Positions 7,814-16,521 of a stretch of DNA of 33,646 nucleotides are shown here, one piece after another. Origin of the DNA: Thermotogota bacterium (lineage in GTDB: Bacteria; Thermotogota; Thermotogae; Thermotogales; Thermotogaceae); NCBI GenBank assembly GCA_030550515.1, contig JAUQPE010000025.1, forward strand, positions 1 to 33,646. Direction: 5' to 3'. The notes under the pieces were generated by a model. That model saw only the letters and a program-made list of their open reading frames with translations, had not been told where the DNA came from and searched no databases. Each line of letters starts with the position of its first letter. Within the stretch, counting starts at the first letter, position 1. The translations under genes and the position numbers were made by a program.

Positions 7814-8739
7814 GGAGCATCGTTCAGAACAAAGTGGAGGAATGCCTCGAAATCTTGAGATGGGACAGGACAAGGTGGCTGGAGTTCTGGAAGAGCCAGA
7901 GGAAGAGGTACGGTCCCCTTATACCAGGCTACGAAGAAAGGTTGGAGTTGAACGACGAGAAAATAAAGGAGATACTCTGGTCCATCGAAAGGCGCACGCT
8001 GGACAGGTTCAAGTGGGAATGGCTCGACGTCTCAAGGAACAAGAAGATAGAGTGCGCCGAGGCACTCTCTGAGAGGGAGAAAAGTTTGGAACTTCACAGG
8101 GAAGACTTCTCCGTCTTCCTCATGGCGCTTTTGGGAATCGAGGATTGGGTGGTCGTGGACGGAGAGAAAGAGAAGGTCGTCTTGATCGACGTGTTCTCGC
8201 TGTGGAAGAAGGGATTGCTGAGAGAGCTCTCCATCGTCGCGCTCGAGGCCGCACGTTCTTTCAGGATGGGAAAGGACAGGGGAAGCTACGAGGGGAAGAA
8301 GGTCTTCTTCGAGGAACTGTTGAGGGACGTCGAGAAAATCCTGGAAGGCGGAAAAGGGTCCTTGCAGAGGCTCTGCGAGTACCTCAGGGAGCGTGTACCC
8401 TACTACGACTGGGTGGGATTCTACTTCGTCGAGAACGAAGAGTTGGTCCTTGGGCCCTTCGTGGGGGAGCCGACGGTGCACACGAAGATCCCGTTTGGGA
8501 TGGGGATATGCGGTCAGGCGGCTGAGCGGAAAGTTACCTTCGTAGTTCAGGACGTGAGCAAGGAGACCAACTACCTATCTTGCAGTCCCAAGACCAAGGC
8601 GGAGATCGTGGTTCCCATCTTCAAGGGTGGGGAGATCGTTGGCGAACTCGACATAGACTCGCACGCCTTGGCACCCTTCTCCGAAGAGGATCGTCGGTTT
8701 TTGGAGAAGGTGTGCGAGCTGGTCGCCAAAGTTTTGTGA
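7810..8739 (+). CDS. GAF-domain protein, free-methionine-(R)-sulfoxide reductase-like, with novel N-terminal domain
   Basis: A 309-residue protein. The last 150 residues match the fRMsr/YebR GAF family: YDWVGFYFV, ELVLGPFVGEPTVHTKIPFG, GICGQA, LSCSPKTKAEIVVPI and GELDIDS. Those enzymes reduce free methionine-R-sulfoxide with Cys residues. Here the Cys in GICGQA and the Cys in LSCSPK (equivalent to the catalytic one) are present, while the third family Cys is replaced (VHTKIP). The first ~150 residues form a charged, mostly helical region rich in Trp that I do not recognise. The GTG at 7810 follows AAAGGAGGGG and overlaps the mnmA stop by 4 nt. Either reductase or ligand-sensor function is possible. 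Confidence 0.8.
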   Translation: MRSIVQNKVEECLEILRWDRTRWLEFWKSQRKRYGPLIPGYEERLELNDEKIKEILWSIERRTLDRFKWEWLDVSRNKKIECAEALSEREKSLELHREDFSVFLMALLGIEDWVVVDGEKEKVVLIDVFSLWKKGLLRELSIVALEAARSFRMGKDRGSYEGKKVFFEELLRDVEKILEGGKGSLQRLCEYLRERVPYYDWVGFYFVENEELVLGPFVGEPTVHTKIPFGMGICGQAAERKVTFVVQDVSKETNYLSCSPKTKAEIVVPIFKGGEIVGELDIDSHALAPFSEEDRRFLEKVCELVAKVL

Positions 8740-8742
8740 CTT

Positions 8743-8767
8743 GGTGTGAGGGGACACCCCTCACACC
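8743..8767. terminator. Bidirectional hairpin between convergent genes
   Basis: A perfect 11-bp inverted repeat, GGTGTGAGGGG (8743-8753), loop ACA, CCCCTCACACC (8757-8767), fills the 21-nt gap between the GAF-protein stop and the DUF6485 stop and runs into the latter. Neither side has a strong T-tract, so it may work as a transcription barrier or an mRNA 3'-end stabiliser. Confidence 0.6.
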
Positions 8768-8955
8768 ACCCTCTTGAAGTGTTCTATCGACCTGTCCCAA
8801 GTCCTTTCGGCGTCCTTTGGGAAGTAACAAGCGGGGAGCTCCCCGTGCTGTCTGTGGTAGTGCATGCACTCGCAGCAGATACCCTTCCTGGGGCATCCCG
8901 GATAAGAACAGTTACAGTAGGAAAGGTTCCTTTCCTTGTTCGGACACGCCTTCAT
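8761..8955 (-). CDS. Small cysteine-rich DUF6485-like protein
   Basis: A 64-residue protein with eight cysteines ([24 protein letters not shown]) and a His/Arg-rich stretch HYHRQHGE. The pattern ending in CCEC-x2-YHR-x2-GELPACYF matches a family of tiny bacterial and archaeal proteins annotated DUF6485. The cysteines probably hold zinc or an iron-sulfur centre, but no function is established. The ATG at 8955 has GGAGGTGA upstream and overlaps the stop of the DUF4234-like gene by 4 nt. It is the last gene of a coupled four-gene unit. Confidence 0.85.
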   Translation of the reverse strand: MKACPNKERNLSYCNCSYPGCPRKGICCECMHYHRQHGELPACYFPKDAERTWDRSIEHFKRVV

Positions 8956-9578
8956 CTTCTCACCTCCAGGTTTCCCGACGTGATTTCGTCCTTCTCCATG
9001 AAATCGTTGATCTCTTTTGAGATCCTGACCGTCAAGTACAACCAGTAGACACCGAGCGTGAGGAGTGCCAGAAGAAAGGCGGTGAGGACGTTCCTGGTCC
9101 TGAAGACTTCGATCTTGTAATCGTGGCCTGTCAGTTCGAAGAGGAGCTTGTTCTTCATCTCTTGGAGCTTGTGTTGGGCGGTGAAGAGGTGGTGCAGAAA
9201 GATCACGAAGAAGACAAGTTGAAGCAAAGCGAAGATACCCAGCTGCGGAAAGAGGAGACTCAACGCCCAAAAGATCACAAAGAGTGTGTAAGACCAGCTT
9301 GGAACGAGCGCGATCTTCTCGTCGGGCACGGAAAAGTTCAGCCTCTTCATCAGTTCGAGCGTTCTCCTTGCGCTTTCGTTCAAACACGCTATCCACTGTC
9401 TGTACACCACGAAGAGGATCACGCTCGAGATGAGGGAAAGGAAGATGGCCAAAGCAAGCAGTGGAACATCCACTCTGTCTCCCCCGATGAACCTCCTGTA
9501 GGTCTCAAGCAGCGCCACGGTACCGACCGCCGAAAAGGCCACTCCCACCACCGCGAGGTTGACGCTCACCCTCCTCAT
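8952..9578 (-). CDS. DUF4234-like integral membrane protein
   Basis: A 208-residue membrane protein with about five hydrophobic stretches: residues 6-26, 38-60, two between about 96 and 131, and 165-185. The final segment [23 protein letters not shown] follows the pattern of DUF4234 proteins (TLGIY then an aromatic-rich helix and KxINxF). A soluble loop at 61-93 and a coiled linker at about 132-160 lie between the membrane parts. The start overlaps the peptidase stop by 4 nt, so expression is coupled. The function is unknown; association with the neighbouring exported peptidase is inferred. Confidence 0.72.
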   Translation of the reverse strand: MRRVSVNLAVVGVAFSAVGTVALLETYRRFIGGDRVDVPLLALAIFLSLISSVILFVVYRQWIACLNESARRTLELMKRLNFSVPDEKIALVPSWSYTLFVIFWALSLLFPQLGIFALLQLVFFVIFLHHLFTAQHKLQEMKNKLLFELTGHDYKIEVFRTRNVLTAFLLALLTLGVYWLYLTVRISKEINDFMEKDEITSGNLEVRR

Positions 9579-10687
9579 CTCGAAGCCCCCTTCAAACTTT
9601 CGAGGAGTTCGTCCCAGGAACTATCATCACAGAAGTCTTCCAAGGCCTTGAAGTCGTTCCAGAAGGACCAATCTTGGGAGTTCTGAAGTCGGGGAAGGTA
9701 TATCAACAGGTCGGTATAGTCGGATGGTGTCCCGTACACGCGGGCGGATTTTATGCTGTTCAAGAGTTTCTCCCCCAAGGTTTTTAATCCCTCATCGCCC
9801 GAGTTCATCAGCGCCCGCGCAAGACTTCCAAGCTCCACCATCTCGGTATCCTTTCCATTAGATTTTCTCCTTTCCACGTTGTAGGCGTAGAGAGAAAGCT
9901 TTTTTTCGAGCATGTAGTTCGCTATCTCGTTCAGCGTGTCCATGATGGGTTTCAACTTGCCCGTGTCCCAAACGCTCAGGGAATAACCACTTCCATAGCG
10001 TTTTCCGTAGTACTCCACCATCTTCCGCAGAAGGTTGGAAACACTCGAGGAGACGCGAAGGAAACTGTAATCGTAACCTGTGCCCGGTATCTCCTTCGAG
10101 GAAGCGACGATGTATTTTGCACAGTCTTTGAGTTCCCACAGGATCTCGAAAGTTCCCATGATGCATGCGTCGAAGGCGAGAACGGTGACGGGGTTGTCCT
10201 TGAGAACGCCCTTTATCTCGTTTATGGTGAGGAAGTCCTTGAAATAGAAATAATTTGGGTCCCCATCGCTGTCGTAAGCCACTCCCTTCGTGCTCACGCG
10301 CTGCGAGGATTCTCCCCTCCACCAGTTGCCGTGGTTCCAAATCACCAGGACCGTGTTGGATCTTCTGTACTTTTCCAGAAAGTTTCTAAGTTGTTCGGGA
10401 TCTCCGGAGTTGATCTGTTCGAACTTCTCCAGAACGATCCTTTCGTTTTCGACGATCCTCATGAGGACGTCTTCTTTCTTGTGGTAGTCTATTGCGACCA
10501 CCACGTCGAGCCAAGGCGCGGGGTACGACATCTCCTTCAAGTCCCCTTCCACGTAACCTTCCAGGTCGTTGTCCGCGGCAAACCAGACCAGAAAAGCCGT
10601 GGTTGGAAAGTAGACGACGATGACGCAGGCGGAGACCAGAAGAAGCAGAAGCGACAGCGTCAGGAACCTAGCGGTTGAGGTAGTCAA
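9575..10687 (-). CDS. Clostripain-family (C11) cysteine peptidase, probable lipoprotein
   Basis: A 370-residue exported protein. The N-terminus [15 protein letters not shown] carries a hydrophobic signal with a lipobox (VSA-Cys21), so the mature enzyme is likely lipid-anchored outside the inner membrane. The C11 pattern follows: AFLVWFAADNDLEG (31-44), the catalytic His119 in VLVIWNHGNWW, and Cys175 in VLAFDACIMGTFEI. C11 enzymes usually cleave after Arg or Lys and often self-process. I cannot place a maturation site. The start is a TTG with only a weak AGGG upstream and 20 nt of overlap with the radical SAM gene, so it is less certain than the rest. Confidence 0.85.
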   Translation of the reverse strand: MTTSTARFLTLSLLLLLVSACVIVVYFPTTAFLVWFAADNDLEGYVEGDLKEMSYPAPWLDVVVAIDYHKKEDVLMRIVENERIVLEKFEQINSGDPEQLRNFLEKYRRSNTVLVIWNHGNWWRGESSQRVSTKGVAYDSDGDPNYFYFKDFLTINEIKGVLKDNPVTVLAFDACIMGTFEILWELKDCAKYIVASSKEIPGTGYDYSFLRVSSSVSNLLRKMVEYYGKRYGSGYSLSVWDTGKLKPIMDTLNEIANYMLEKKLSLYAYNVERRKSNGKDTEMVELGSLARALMNSGDEGLKTLGEKLLNSIKSARVYGTPSDYTDLLIYLPRLQNSQDWSFWNDFKALEDFCDDSSWDELLESLKGASR

Positions 10688-11579
10688 ACTTTTTGCCCTG
10701 ATAAGTGTTCCTCCTCTCCAGTTCCTTTTCTATGGTGTTCACCAACTCGAGTTTACTCTTTCCCCAGTTACCGAAGATGGTGCCTTCCCTCGGGGGATCC
10801 GCCACGAGTCGGTGTATCACGACGTTCGGCGAGAGGTACTCCAGAAAGGTGACAACCCTGTCGACGTACTCCTCGAGGGAACAGATCCTTATCTCTCCGC
10901 TTCTGTACATCCTGGCAAGCTCGGTCCCTTCCACGACGTAGAGGGAGTGTATCTTCACCCCGTCCACGGACAAGGCGGAGAGGAGTTTTGCGGTCTCGAT
11001 CACGTCCAACGCGTCATCCCAGGGAAGGTTCAAGATCACGTGGACCACGAGCTCAAACCCTCTCCTCTTCACCCTCACCGCGGCGTCCACGAACTCCGCG
11101 AGCGTGTGCCCCCTGTTGATGAGACGGAGCGTCCTGTAGTTTGCCGTCTGGAGCCCAAGCTCGACGGAAACGTCGACTCTGTCCTTGAACTCTTCCAGAA
11201 CGTCCAAAACCTTCTCCGGGACGAGATCTGGCCTTGTGGAGACCGAAAGTTGCACTATGGAGTCGTCCACCAGGGCCTCCTCGTACTTTTTCTTCAGGTT
11301 CTCCGGGGAGTCGTAGGTGTTGCTGAACGCCTGGAAGTACGCGATGAACTTTCTTATACCCTTTTTCTCGTACCTTTCCTTCATCTTGAGCACCTGCTCC
11401 CTGATGAGAAGCGACGCCTCCGTGGTGAAACCGCTCCCCGTGGCGTCGCAGTAGATGCACCCACCCCAACCTTTCCTCCCGTCTCGGTTGGGGCAGGTGA
11501 ACCCACCGTGTATCACGATCCTTTGAACCCTCTCACCGTACTTCTCTTTCAGGTAATCGCTCAGCTTCCTGTACCGCAC
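10668..11579 (-). CDS. Radical SAM protein, YhcC/TIGR01212-like
   Basis: A 303-residue radical SAM enzyme of the YhcC family. The iron-sulfur cysteines lie in [17 protein letters not shown], giving the C-x11-C-x2-C spacing of this family rather than the classical C-x3-C-x2-C. Conserved blocks [16 protein letters not shown] and ELGLQT (partner barrel strands) follow. The GTG at 11579 is chosen over an upstream ATG because GGAGGT lies exactly 6 nt upstream and the family N-terminus ([14 protein letters not shown]) begins there. The reaction is unknown for the whole family. It is the first gene of the minus-strand unit with the peptidase. Confidence 0.88.
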   Translation of the reverse strand: MRYRKLSDYLKEKYGERVQRIVIHGGFTCPNRDGRKGWGGCIYCDATGSGFTTEASLLIREQVLKMKERYEKKGIRKFIAYFQAFSNTYDSPENLKKKYEEALVDDSIVQLSVSTRPDLVPEKVLDVLEEFKDRVDVSVELGLQTANYRTLRLINRGHTLAEFVDAAVRVKRRGFELVVHVILNLPWDDALDVIETAKLLSALSVDGVKIHSLYVVEGTELARMYRSGEIRICSLEEYVDRVVTFLEYLSPNVVIHRLVADPPREGTIFGNWGKSKLELVNTIEKELERRNTYQGKKFDYLNR

Positions 11580-11650
11580 GCGTGCACCTCCGCAATCACT
11601 ATGATACAATAATTCCAAACAACACACGAGAGCCAGAGGAGGAGATCGCC
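11580..11650. promoter_or_regulatory. Divergent promoter region between radical SAM gene and proS
   Basis: A 71-nt AT-richer gap from which the radical SAM/peptidase unit (minus) and proS-comM (plus) diverge. TATGATACAAT at 11600-11610 contains two possible plus-strand -10 boxes, but I find no good -35. AGGAGG at 11637-11642 is the proS ribosome binding site. Confidence 0.35.
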
Positions 11651-13384
11651 GTGAGGATGGGACAACTCTACGTACCGACCCTCAAAGAGACCCCTTCCGA
11701 CGTGGAAACGAAGAGCCACGAGTACCTCCTCCGTGGAGGTTTCATCAGGAAGGTGGCCGCCGGTGTCTACACCTACCTTCCCCTCGGCAGGAGAGTCCTC
11801 CTGAAGGTGGAGAACATCGTGAGGGAGGAGATGGACAGGATCGGCGCTCAGGAGATCCTGATGCCCATCATACAGCCCGCAGAGCTCTGGAAGAGGTCTG
11901 GTAGGTGGGACGACTACGGACCGGAGATGATGAAGCTCAAGGACAGACACGGAAGGGACTTCACGTTGGGACCGACGCACGAGGAAATCGTCACTGAACT
12001 GGTCAAGGACGAAGTGAAGTCCTACAGGCAACTCCCGCTCGTCGTCTACCAGATCGCCAACAAGTACAGGGACGAGATCAGACCTAGGTTTGGGCTCTTG
12101 AGGGCGAGAGAGTTCATCATGAAGGACGCCTACAGTTTCCACTCCTCTTGGGAATCTTTGGACGAGGTCTACGAACTCTTCAAGAAGGCTTATTCCAAGA
12201 TCATGGAGAGGCTGGGAGTCAAGTACACGATCGTGGAGGCGGAGAGCGGTGCGATAGGCGGGAGCGTTTCGCACGAGTTCGTGATCCCGGCACGGATAGG
12301 GGAGACGAACGTGCTCTACTGCGATCGGTGTGGTTACCAAGCCAGTGACGAGAAGGCGGAGTACAGGGGGGAGTACCCAGCCACCGATGAAGAGGAAAAA
12401 AACCTTGAAAAGGTCCCAACTCCGGGTATTCGAACGATCGAGGAGGTTTCGAACTTTCTGGGAGTACCGCCCAGCAAGATAGTGAAGTCTCTGCTCTACA
12501 AGGGAAGGGACGGGTACGTGATGGCCCTGATCAGGGGAGATCTGGAGTTGAACGAGGCGAAGTTGAAGGCGTACGTGAAGGATCAATCCTTGAGGCTCGC
12601 CACACCCGAAGAAGTGCTCGAAGACTTCGGTGTACCGATCGGCTTCATAGGACCGATCGGTGTGGACGTGAGAAAGGTGGCGGATCACAGTGTGAGGTAC
12701 CTCAAGAACTTCGTGGTCGGTGGCATGGAAGAGGACACACACTACGTGAACGCGAACCAACCGAGGGACTTTCGGGTGGACGAGTGGTGCGACCTGAGGA
12801 CGGTGGTGGAAGGGGATCCCTGTCCGGTGTGCGGGACCCCCCTGAAGGCCACCAAAGGTATAGAGCTCGGTCACATCTTCAAACTCGGTACCAAGTATTC
12901 CGAGGCGATGGGGGCCTACTTCATGGACGAGGAGGGAAGGCTCAGGCCGTTCATCATGGGTTGTTACGGCTGGGGGGTCTCGAGGACTGTAGCGGCCGTG
13001 GTGGAGCAGTTCCACGACGAAGACGGGATGATCTGGCCCCTCACCATCGCACCTTACAGGGTGGTGGTGGTTGTCGTCAACGTTGGCGACGAAGAGCAAA
13101 GAACTATGGGCGAGAAGATCTACAGAGCGTTGCTGGAAAGGGGCGAAGAGGTCGTTCTGGACGACAGGGAGGTGTCACCCGGTTTCAAGTTCAAGGACGC
13201 CGATTTGATAGGTTTCCCGGTGAGGGTGAACGTTGGAAAGAGCTTGAAAGACGGCTTCGTCGAGCTGAAGAAGAGGTATTCGAGAGACGTGGTGAAGGTA
13301 AGCGTGAGGAACGGGCTTTCGGAGTTCTTCGAGGCCTTGGAGAGGATCAAGATGGAGTACGATCCGAAGGAGATGTTGCGATGA
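11651..13384 (+). CDS. proS: Prolyl-tRNA synthetase (bacterial type)
   Basis: Class II aminoacyl-tRNA synthetase that charges tRNAPro. The 577-residue length and the order of domains fit the bacterial form with an internal editing domain. Motif 2 lies in [24 protein letters not shown]. The insertion (editing, YbaK-like) domain, about 225-400, hydrolyses Ala-tRNAPro. Motif 3 is [17 protein letters not shown], and the anticodon-binding domain follows from about 470. Two Cys pairs (CDRCG and CPVCG) flank the insertion. The GTG at 11651 is preferred over ATG 11657 because AGGAGG ends 8 nt upstream. The stop overlaps comM by 4 nt. Confidence 0.97.
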   Translation: MRMGQLYVPTLKETPSDVETKSHEYLLRGGFIRKVAAGVYTYLPLGRRVLLKVENIVREEMDRIGAQEILMPIIQPAELWKRSGRWDDYGPEMMKLKDRHGRDFTLGPTHEEIVTELVKDEVKSYRQLPLVVYQIANKYRDEIRPRFGLLRAREFIMKDAYSFHSSWESLDEVYELFKKAYSKIMERLGVKYTIVEAESGAIGGSVSHEFVIPARIGETNVLYCDRCGYQASDEKAEYRGEYPATDEEEKNLEKVPTPGIRTIEEVSNFLGVPPSKIVKSLLYKGRDGYVMALIRGDLELNEAKLKAYVKDQSLRLATPEEVLEDFGVPIGFIGPIGVDVRKVADHSVRYLKNFVVGGMEEDTHYVNANQPRDFRVDEWCDLRTVVEGDPCPVCGTPLKATKGIELGHIFKLGTKYSEAMGAYFMDEEGRLRPFIMGCYGWGVSRTVAAVVEQFHDEDGMIWPLTIAPYRVVVVVVNVGDEEQRTMGEKIYRALLERGEEVVLDDREVSPGFKFKDADLIGFPVRVNVGKSLKDGFVELKKRYSRDVVKVSVRNGLSEFFEALERIKMEYDPKEMLR

Positions 13385-14886
13385 ACTACGCGTGCCTATC
13401 CTCCGCCACTCTGAACGGACTCAAAGTGCACCCCGTGATGGTGGAAGTGGACTTCGACAACAGGAGTGTCTTCAACGACATAGACGTGGTTGGGCTCGGA
13501 GACGTCGCGATCAAAGAGAGCAGGAAGAGGGTGAAGAGCGCCATTTTGAACAGCGGTTTTTTCCTCCCGCACGGGAAGTTCGTGGTGAACCTCGCCCCCG
13601 CCGATTTGAAGAAGGAAGGTTCCCTCTTGGATCTCGCGATGGCTCTCTGCATCTTGGCCTCCACGGGATTGATCAAGGTCAGCGAGGAAGTGCTCGCCAT
13701 CGGAGAGCTCTCCCTGAACGGTGAAGTGAAGAGGGTGAACGGGGTTCTACCCATCTTGCTCCACCTTTCGGAAAGATTCGAAGGGACCGTTTTGATACCT
13801 AAAGACAACGCGGTAGAGGCGAGTTGCGTGAAAGGGCTCTCCGTTTACGGCGTTTCCTCGCTCAGAGAGTGCGTCGAGTTCTTGAGAGGAGACCTGGTGT
13901 TGGAGAAGGTGGAGTACAAGGGGATCGCGCGTGACGAAGTGAGGTACGACGTGGACTTTTCCGACGTCAGGGGACAAGCGGTGGTGAAGCGAGCCCTCGA
14001 GGTTGCCGCAGCAGGTTTCCACAACGTGCTCATGATCGGCAATCCGGGTTCAGGAAAGACGATGTTGGCGAGGAGGGTCCCCACCATACTGCCTCCCATG
14101 TTCGAGGAAGAGATCGTGGAGACGAGCAAGATCTACAGCGTGGCAGGACACGTCGGTTTGATCAAGGAGCGTCCCTTCAGGGCGCCACACCACACCGCGT
14201 CCGCGGTGGCGATCATAGGCGGAGGAAACGAACCGAGACCCGGTGAGGTGTCCCTCGCGCACAACGGTGTACTCTTTTTGGACGAGTTTCCGGAATTCAA
14301 GAGAGACGTCTTGGAGGCTCTGAGGGAACCGCTGGAGGAAGGTACCATCACGATCTCCAGGGCGAAGACCTCCGTCACTTTCCCTGCAAGTTTCATGTTG
14401 ATCGCTGCGATGAACCCCTGCCCTTGCGGAAACCTGGGTGACCCCAAGCAACCCTGCGTTTGTTCTCCAAGGGACATCGCAAGGTACAGAAAAAAGGTGT
14501 CCAGCCCACTGTTGGACAGAATCGACGTGATCGTTCACGTGTCCAAAGTGTCTTTCGACGAGATGATGACGAAGGCCAAGGGTGAGAGGAGTGAAGAGAT
14601 CAGGGAGAGAGTTCAAAAGGCTTGGGAGATCCAAGCCTTCAGGTTCAAGGGAGAACGGAAGAGGTACAACTCTCGGATGACACACAAGATGCTGGAAGAA
14701 CACGCGAAGATCGACTCAAAAGCTGAAGAATTCTTGAAGAAAGCTGTGGACAAATTTGGGTTCTCCGGAAGGGCCATAGACAAGGTGCTGCGTGTTGCCA
14801 GAACGATAGCGGATCTTGAAGGTTCTGAAAGAATCGCGTTCCAGCACGTTGCGGAGGCGCTGCAGTACAGGTCGAAAGAGATCTAG
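13381..14886 (+). CDS. comM: ComM/YifB family Mg-chelatase-like AAA+ ATPase
   Basis: A 501-residue hexameric helicase-like ATPase. In Vibrio and relatives ComM promotes branch migration when transforming DNA is integrated. The N-terminal Lon-protease-like domain (about 1-180) has the [19 protein letters not shown] signature. The AAA+ core has Walker A GNPGSGKT (220-227), the FRAPHHTAS block and Walker [13 protein letters not shown] cysteine cluster NPCPCG...CVC is typical of the family. The C-terminal Mg-chelatase domain ends near residue 495. The ATG overlaps the proS stop by 4 nt. Natural transformation is known in Thermotoga, which makes the role plausible; it is inferred here. Confidence 0.93.
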   Translation: MNYACLSSATLNGLKVHPVMVEVDFDNRSVFNDIDVVGLGDVAIKESRKRVKSAILNSGFFLPHGKFVVNLAPADLKKEGSLLDLAMALCILASTGLIKVSEEVLAIGELSLNGEVKRVNGVLPILLHLSERFEGTVLIPKDNAVEASCVKGLSVYGVSSLRECVEFLRGDLVLEKVEYKGIARDEVRYDVDFSDVRGQAVVKRALEVAAAGFHNVLMIGNPGSGKTMLARRVPTILPPMFEEEIVETSKIYSVAGHVGLIKERPFRAPHHTASAVAIIGGGNEPRPGEVSLAHNGVLFLDEFPEFKRDVLEALREPLEEGTITISRAKTSVTFPASFMLIAAMNPCPCGNLGDPKQPCVCSPRDIARYRKKVSSPLLDRIDVIVHVSKVSFDEMMTKAKGERSEEIRERVQKAWEIQAFRFKGERKRYNSRMTHKMLEEHAKIDSKAEEFLKKAVDKFGFSGRAIDKVLRVARTIADLEGSERIAFQHVAEALQYRSKEI

Positions 14887-14904
14887 GTGCTCCACCAGAA
14901 TCTC
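14878..14904. terminator. Possible bidirectional hairpin at the comM/fliJ junction
   Basis: GAGATCT, an unpaired A, GGTG, loop CTC, CACC, AG, an unpaired A and ATCTC form an 11-bp imperfect stem. It spans both stop codons of the convergent genes. There is no marked T-tract on either side, so this is a weak candidate. Confidence 0.35.
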
Positions 14905-15317
14905 CTCTCCGCAACCTCGTCCATCCGTTTCTTCGCCTTTCTGTCTTCCTCTCTGAGGAACTCCATGAGCTTTCTGTCTTTGAGTTTCTCCAAAATTTTT
15001 CTATCTTTCCTCACCTGAAGAAACCGATCCAAAACTTCCTTTTCCTCTCCTTCCAAACTTTTCAGTTCTTCTTCTAGCTTGTTCATCTCTTCTTTGTAGT
15101 ACGTCAACCACTCCCTCACCAACGAGATATCGGCCTTGGTGAGGACCTCTTTCCTGTAGAATTCCTCCTCCAAACGACGTATTTCGTCTGCAAATTTATT
15201 CAATCTTTGTTTTAAAAGATGCTTTCTCGCCCTGATGCTCATCAGTTCGTTCTTTAACATCTCTTCCTCCTTCTTTCGAACGTCGTACACTTTTTGGAGT
15301 CTAAATTTAAAAGCCAA
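14883..15317 (-). CDS. fliJ: Flagellar export protein FliJ
   Basis: A 144-residue, almost wholly helical coiled-coil protein beginning (M)AFKFRLQKVYDVRKKEEE, the characteristic FliJ N-terminus. FliJ is the central stalk of the flagellar type III export ATPase, binding FliI and FlhA. The start is a TTG at 15317 with GGGAGTGA 5 nt upstream; longer frames add unrelated residues. It stands alone here, without fliH or fliI, and faces the udg promoter. Its TAG stop shares the CTAG tetranucleotide with the stop of comM on the other strand. Coiled-coil similarity alone would be weak, but the N-terminus is distinctive. Confidence 0.8.
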   Translation of the reverse strand: MAFKFRLQKVYDVRKKEEEMLKNELMSIRARKHLLKQRLNKFADEIRRLEEEFYRKEVLTKADISLVREWLTYYKEEMNKLEEELKSLEGEEKEVLDRFLQVRKDRKILEKLKDRKLMEFLREEDRKAKKRMDEVAERRFWWST

Positions 15318-15340
15318 GAATATCACTCCCATCATTCTTT

Positions 15341-15368
15341 TTGAAATGGTTGCAAAAAATGTTAAAAT
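15341..15368 (+). promoter_or_regulatory. Promoter for udg and downstream genes
   Basis: TTGAAA (15341-15346), a 16-nt spacer and TAAAAT (15363-15368) make a good vegetative promoter pointing to udg. It lies about 50 nt before the start codon, giving an untranslated leader of roughly 43 nt. It overlaps the upstream region of fliJ on the other strand. Confidence 0.65.
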
Positions 15369-15417
15369 CAAGAAGGTGACCCGAATATATTCTACCAAAA
15401 ACGGTGGTGAATCGGTT

Positions 15418-15990
15418 TTGTTCACCAAGGAAGAATTGATGGAGATGGTGTCGGAAAGAGTTAAAAAGTGCACAGCTTGCCCCCTGCACCTCACGAGGAC
15501 AAACGTGGTTGTAGGAGAAGGAAACCTGGACAGTCCTTTGGTCTTCGTGGGAGAGGGTCCAGGGGAAGAGGAAGACAAAACTGGAAGACCCTTCGTCGGG
15601 AAAGCTGGGATGTTGCTCACAGAACTTCTGTCCGAAATCGGTTTGAAGAGGGAAGAAGTCTACATATGCAACGTGGTGAAGTGCCGTCCACCGAACAACA
15701 GGGTACCCACAAGGGAAGAACAGATGGCCTGTGGCCACTTTCTTTTGGCGCAGATAGAGATAATAAACCCAGACGTGATAGTGGCCCTTGGAAGCACCGC
15801 CGCTTCCTTCTTGCTGGGAAAGAACATCTCCATCACTTCGGAGAGGGGAACGCCAATCGATTGGTTTGGGGGAAAGAAGATTCTTCCAACGTTTCACCCA
15901 AGCTATCTGCTCAGGAACCGCAGCAGGGAACTCCGTAGGATCGTGGTAGAAGACCTCAAGAGAGCAAAAAGTTACACGAGAAAAACGTGA
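15418..15990 (+). CDS. Family 4 uracil-DNA glycosylase (iron-sulfur)
   Basis: Removes uracil produced by cytosine deamination, a frequent lesion at high temperature. The 190-residue protein is a clear orthologue of the T. maritima family 4 enzyme. The active-site motif GEGPG (45-49) with following EEEDKTGRPFVG, and the motif HPSYLLR (160-166), are intact. Four cysteines for a [4Fe-4S] cluster sit at Cys18 and Cys21 (KCTACPL), Cys89 (KCRPPNNR) and Cys105 (ACGHF). The TTG at 15418 is chosen since GGTGGTGA ends 7 nt upstream and FTKEELMEMV matches the family start. It heads a four-gene plus-strand unit. Confidence 0.95.
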   Translation: MFTKEELMEMVSERVKKCTACPLHLTRTNVVVGEGNLDSPLVFVGEGPGEEEDKTGRPFVGKAGMLLTELLSEIGLKREEVYICNVVKCRPPNNRVPTREEQMACGHFLLAQIEIINPDVIVALGSTAASFLLGKNISITSERGTPIDWFGGKKILPTFHPSYLLRNRSRELRRIVVEDLKRAKSYTRKT

Positions 15991-16006
15991 GGAGGGATGA
16001 AGGACT

Positions 16007-16519
16007 ATGCCAAGAGGAAGGAAGAAGACCTTGACTCCCGCTTTGGAGGATTACCTTTCCGTCATCCACGAACTCCTCCAGAAACAACCCGTTGTGCGGG
16101 TGAGTGCCATAGCGAAGAAAATGGGAGTGAGCCTTCCGAGTGTGACGAACGCGATGAAGAGGTTGGCAGAGCTTGGTTACATCCAGTACGAAAAGTACGG
16201 TTACATCGTTCTCACCGACAAAGGAAAGAGGAAGGCCAGATCTTTGAAAGGCTCTCAGGACAGGCTGAGGAACTTCTTCTTCTACGTCATGGGTATATCT
16301 ACCCCAACCGCCGAAAAACTCGCCAGACACTTTTCTCACTTCCTCGACAGCAAGACGAAGAGCAGGTTCAAGAAGTTCTACGATATCATGATAAATTTCG
16401 ATGAGAGTAAGGTCGGGGAGTTGAAGGCGTTCCTTGAAGAGAGTAAACAACTCGTGAACGTGACGGAGATACCGGAGGAAGCCAAAAGGATAGAAGAAGA
16501 GGAAGAGGAGGAATCCTGA
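16007..16519 (+). CDS. DtxR/MntR-family transcriptional regulator with degenerate metal site
   Basis: A 170-residue DNA-binding protein. A winged helix spans about 12-75: ALEDYLSVIHELL, the recognition helix SLPSVTNAMKRLAELGYI and the wing YEKYGYIVLTDKGK. This is the DtxR/MntR pattern. The helical dimerisation part follows to about 150. Against Bacillus MntR the metal ligands Asp8, Glu11, His77, Glu99, Glu102 and His103 align by eye with Asp15, Ser18, Gln84, an Arg near 107, Ser110 and His111, so most ligands are missing. There is no SH3 domain, and the protein ends in an acidic run (EEEEEE). GGAGGG lies 10 nt before the ATG. Confidence 0.85.
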   Translation: MPRGRKKTLTPALEDYLSVIHELLQKQPVVRVSAIAKKMGVSLPSVTNAMKRLAELGYIQYEKYGYIVLTDKGKRKARSLKGSQDRLRNFFFYVMGISTPTAEKLARHFSHFLDSKTKSRFKKFYDIMINFDESKVGELKAFLEESKQLVNVTEIPEEAKRIEEEEEEES

Positions 16520-16521
16520 CC

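Noticed and set aside
11582-11650. Longer N-terminus for proS
   Set aside because: The extra residues lack family similarity and run through the promoter gap; AGGAGG points to GTG 11651.
11561-13099. 512-codon minus-strand frame opposite proS
   Set aside because: Antisense shadow; proS is unmistakable and the frame has no family features.
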